Source of the DNA: Posidonia oceanica
Lineage: Eukaryota; Streptophyta; Magnoliopsida; Alismatales; Posidoniaceae
Direction of reading: 5' to 3'
NCBI GenBank assembly: GCA_037176725.1
Contig: JAZBRS010000020.1
Location: 50,744,001 to 50,808,000 of the forward strand
DNA length: 64,000 bases
Below, one piece after another: positions 63,067-64,000 of this stretch. The notes under the pieces were generated by a model. The model made no database searches. It saw only the letters and a list, made by a program, of their open reading frames with translations, and had not been told where the DNA came from. Within the stretch, counting starts at the first letter, position 1. Each line of letters opens with the position of its first letter. Made by a program: the position numbers and the translations under genes.

Positions 63067-63312
63067 TTTTGGCACCGTTTTGCGTGCCCGCTCTTGTTTT
63101 GGCACCGTTTGCGTGCCTGCTTTGTCTTTCGCGTCGTTTTGCGTGCTCGCCCTGTTTTTGGCACAATTTTGCGTGCCCGTCATCGCCTTTTGCACCAATT
63201 TGCGTGCCGCCTTGCTTTCTCGCCCGTTTTGCGTGCCGACCTTGTCCTTTTACACCGTTTTGCGCGCTTTCTTGTTTTTTGCCTCGTTTTGCGTGCTTTA
63301 CGCCGTTTTCCC
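63067..63312 (+). repeat. 30-bp minisatellite, eight copies, in the LTR
   Basis: The core ttttgcgtgcc recurs with gcgtgc (once gcgcgc) at 63,082, 63,111, 63,141, 63,171, 63,202, 63,231, 63,262 and 63,291. The spacings are 29 to 31 bp. Between cores lies a ggcaccg-like box or a decayed form of it. Copies are imperfect, so the array is not brand new. It is CpG-rich and lies in the part of the LTR expected to be transcribed. Confidence 0.85.
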
Positions 63313-63608
63313 TTGCATGTCGATCGCATTGCATGGTTTTGCCGATGTTTTGCTTTTTCACTTGCATTTGCATATAGGGCTGTGATGCTTACTGCCTGGA
63401 GTTCTCACGAGCCAGGTTTCGCCCGATTCGAAACACAGACAGCGTAGCTGAGCACTTAGATAGCACGTTTACTTCCTTGCCCTGCATCTCTCCACTTAGA
63501 GCACACCTTGAGCATTCATTTAGGCATTCATAGGCACATAGGCATTCAATCCTGCATTTCCCTGCGTATGCGAGCGTAAGCCTAGAAAGACCGATTCTCG
63601 GGCGAGTC

Positions 63609-63630
63609 GGGGGTGCCTAACACCTTCCCC
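63609..63630 (+). promoter_or_regulatory. Hairpin near the LTR 3' end
   Basis: The bases gggggtgcctaacacc followed by ttcccc contain the perfect inverted repeat GGTG-cctaa-CACC. Outer G and C runs can extend the stem across a bulge. From memory, similar ggtgcctaacaccttccc sequence is recurrent near the U5 end of Tat/Ogre LTRs, which suggests selection on the RNA or DNA. The role (packaging, reverse transcription, end processing) is unknown. Confidence 0.5.
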
Positions 63631-63950
63631 GCACGTAACAGGAGTCCTTGCCCTGTCTTTTGGCCCGCAATGACCGTACTGCCCTTATCCTAGGCTAGAG
63701 TCATCTCATTTGCATGTATTTGCATTTGTTTCCTTTGCATTGCTTTGCTTTGCATTTCTTGCTTGGTTTTGCGTGTTAATTCACGCATTCCCCCCGGTTT
63801 TCCTTGTCTCCCGTTAATAGACATGGTGGCGACTCTGATTTGTCTTATCTTTCTCTTTTCTCCTCGATTTTAAGTGTTTTCGAGTCAAGCCTCTTCCTCG
63901 GATCCAATCGCCGCTAATAGCGAGCCTGATTCCGATCGGGATCGCTACAG

Positions 63951-63968
63951 TGGCGACTCCGCTGGGGA
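63951..63968 (+). other. Primer-binding site (tRNA-Arg type)
   Basis: TGGCGACTCCGCTGGGGA begins two bases after the LTR end (ctaca, one g, then tggcg). The leading TGG pairs with the CCA tail of a tRNA. This 18-mer is the form known from plant Tat/Ogre elements, conventionally matched to tRNA-Arg. It primes minus-strand DNA synthesis and fixes the orientation and the exact end of the LTR. Confidence 0.88.
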
Positions 63969-64000
63969 TGCTAGACTCCGGCTTTCGTTCCCGGCTTTTT
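63969..64000 (+). mobile_element. First bases of the retrotransposon internal region
   Basis: Only 32 bp after the PBS are in the window (starting tgctagactccgg). No gag or other coding sequence is visible. Whether the element is complete cannot be said. Confidence 0.7.

Larger units (their letters stand above)
57992..63949 (+). mobile_element. 5' LTR of a Tat/Ogre-like Ty3/gypsy retrotransposon
   Basis: The LTR begins TGTTGACACCCC and ends GATCGCTACA, giving the usual TG...CA (TGT...ACA) ends. One base later comes an 18-nt primer-binding site. Its inferred length, 5,958 bp, is extreme for most elements but normal for Ogre-type Tat elements, whose LTRs reach several kilobases. The LTR is non-coding. 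It should provide the promoter and 5' leader of the genomic RNA and, as a second copy outside the window, the polyadenylation signals. The plus orientation follows from the PBS on its right side. The left end rests on the TGTTGACA motif and the loss of similarity to the flank, so it is less certain than the right end. No purine tract stands directly before the left end, which fits a 5' LTR joined to host DNA. Confidence 0.82.

Noticed and set aside
62747..63373. 208-codon minus-strand frame in the LTR
   Set aside because: It runs antisense through the 30-bp minisatellite and LTR end. Its K/R/Q-rich repetition reflects the repeat, and no domain is recognisable.

Overview
The window looks like nuclear DNA of a flowering plant. 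Two lines of evidence support this. First, bases 1 to about 57,826 are one uninterrupted satellite array. Second, the right end carries a very long LTR (about 57,992-63,949) followed directly by TGGCGACTCCGCTGGGGA. That is the primer-binding site known from plant Ty3/gypsy elements of the Tat/Ogre lineage, usually assigned to tRNA-Arg. I see no cellular gene, tRNA, rRNA or CRISPR. The species cannot be named from the sequence.

Satellite, 1-57,826. The basic unit is about 81 bp (82 bp where one extra T gives gggctttgcacc), roughly 710 units, all in the same orientation. Each monomer is an old dimer of a ~39-bp and a ~42-bp half-unit that share tatcattcctg and a tcttg..a.ggc end. On top of the monomer there are higher-order blocks. 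1-5,850 recurs at 8,622-14,550 (offset 8,621 growing to 8,705). 4,516-8,412 recurs at 19,199-22,849 (offset 14,683, then 14,437). 2,614-3,950 recurs at 17,215-18,555 (14,601). 24,082-29,657 recurs in diverged form at 47,045-52,620 (22,963). A 2.56-kb block is locally doubled at 29.34-34.46 kb. The youngest event is a 10,423-bp tandem duplication, 25,404-35,826 and 35,827-46,249. I found no difference between its copies, and its exchange point lies in a 22-bp stretch of identity. Because 81 is a multiple of three, both strands show long open frames of 27-residue periodicity. I treat these as by-products of the repeat length, not genes.

Edge, 57,827-57,991. A 165-bp unique segment separates the array from the LTR. 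Its minus strand reads as an open proline-rich frame that runs on into the last satellite units.

LTR, 57,992-63,949. This is read as the 5' LTR of a plus-strand Tat/Ogre-like element whose internal region starts at the window end. It starts TGTTGACACCCC and ends CTACA. It contains an A-rich, G-poor block, pyrimidine tracts, a possible TATA box near 59,904, a degenerate TTGCA/TAG/CCC motif field, an eight-copy 30-bp minisatellite, and a short hairpin about 320 bp before its end. The element's coding genes lie beyond base 64,000, so autonomy cannot be judged.
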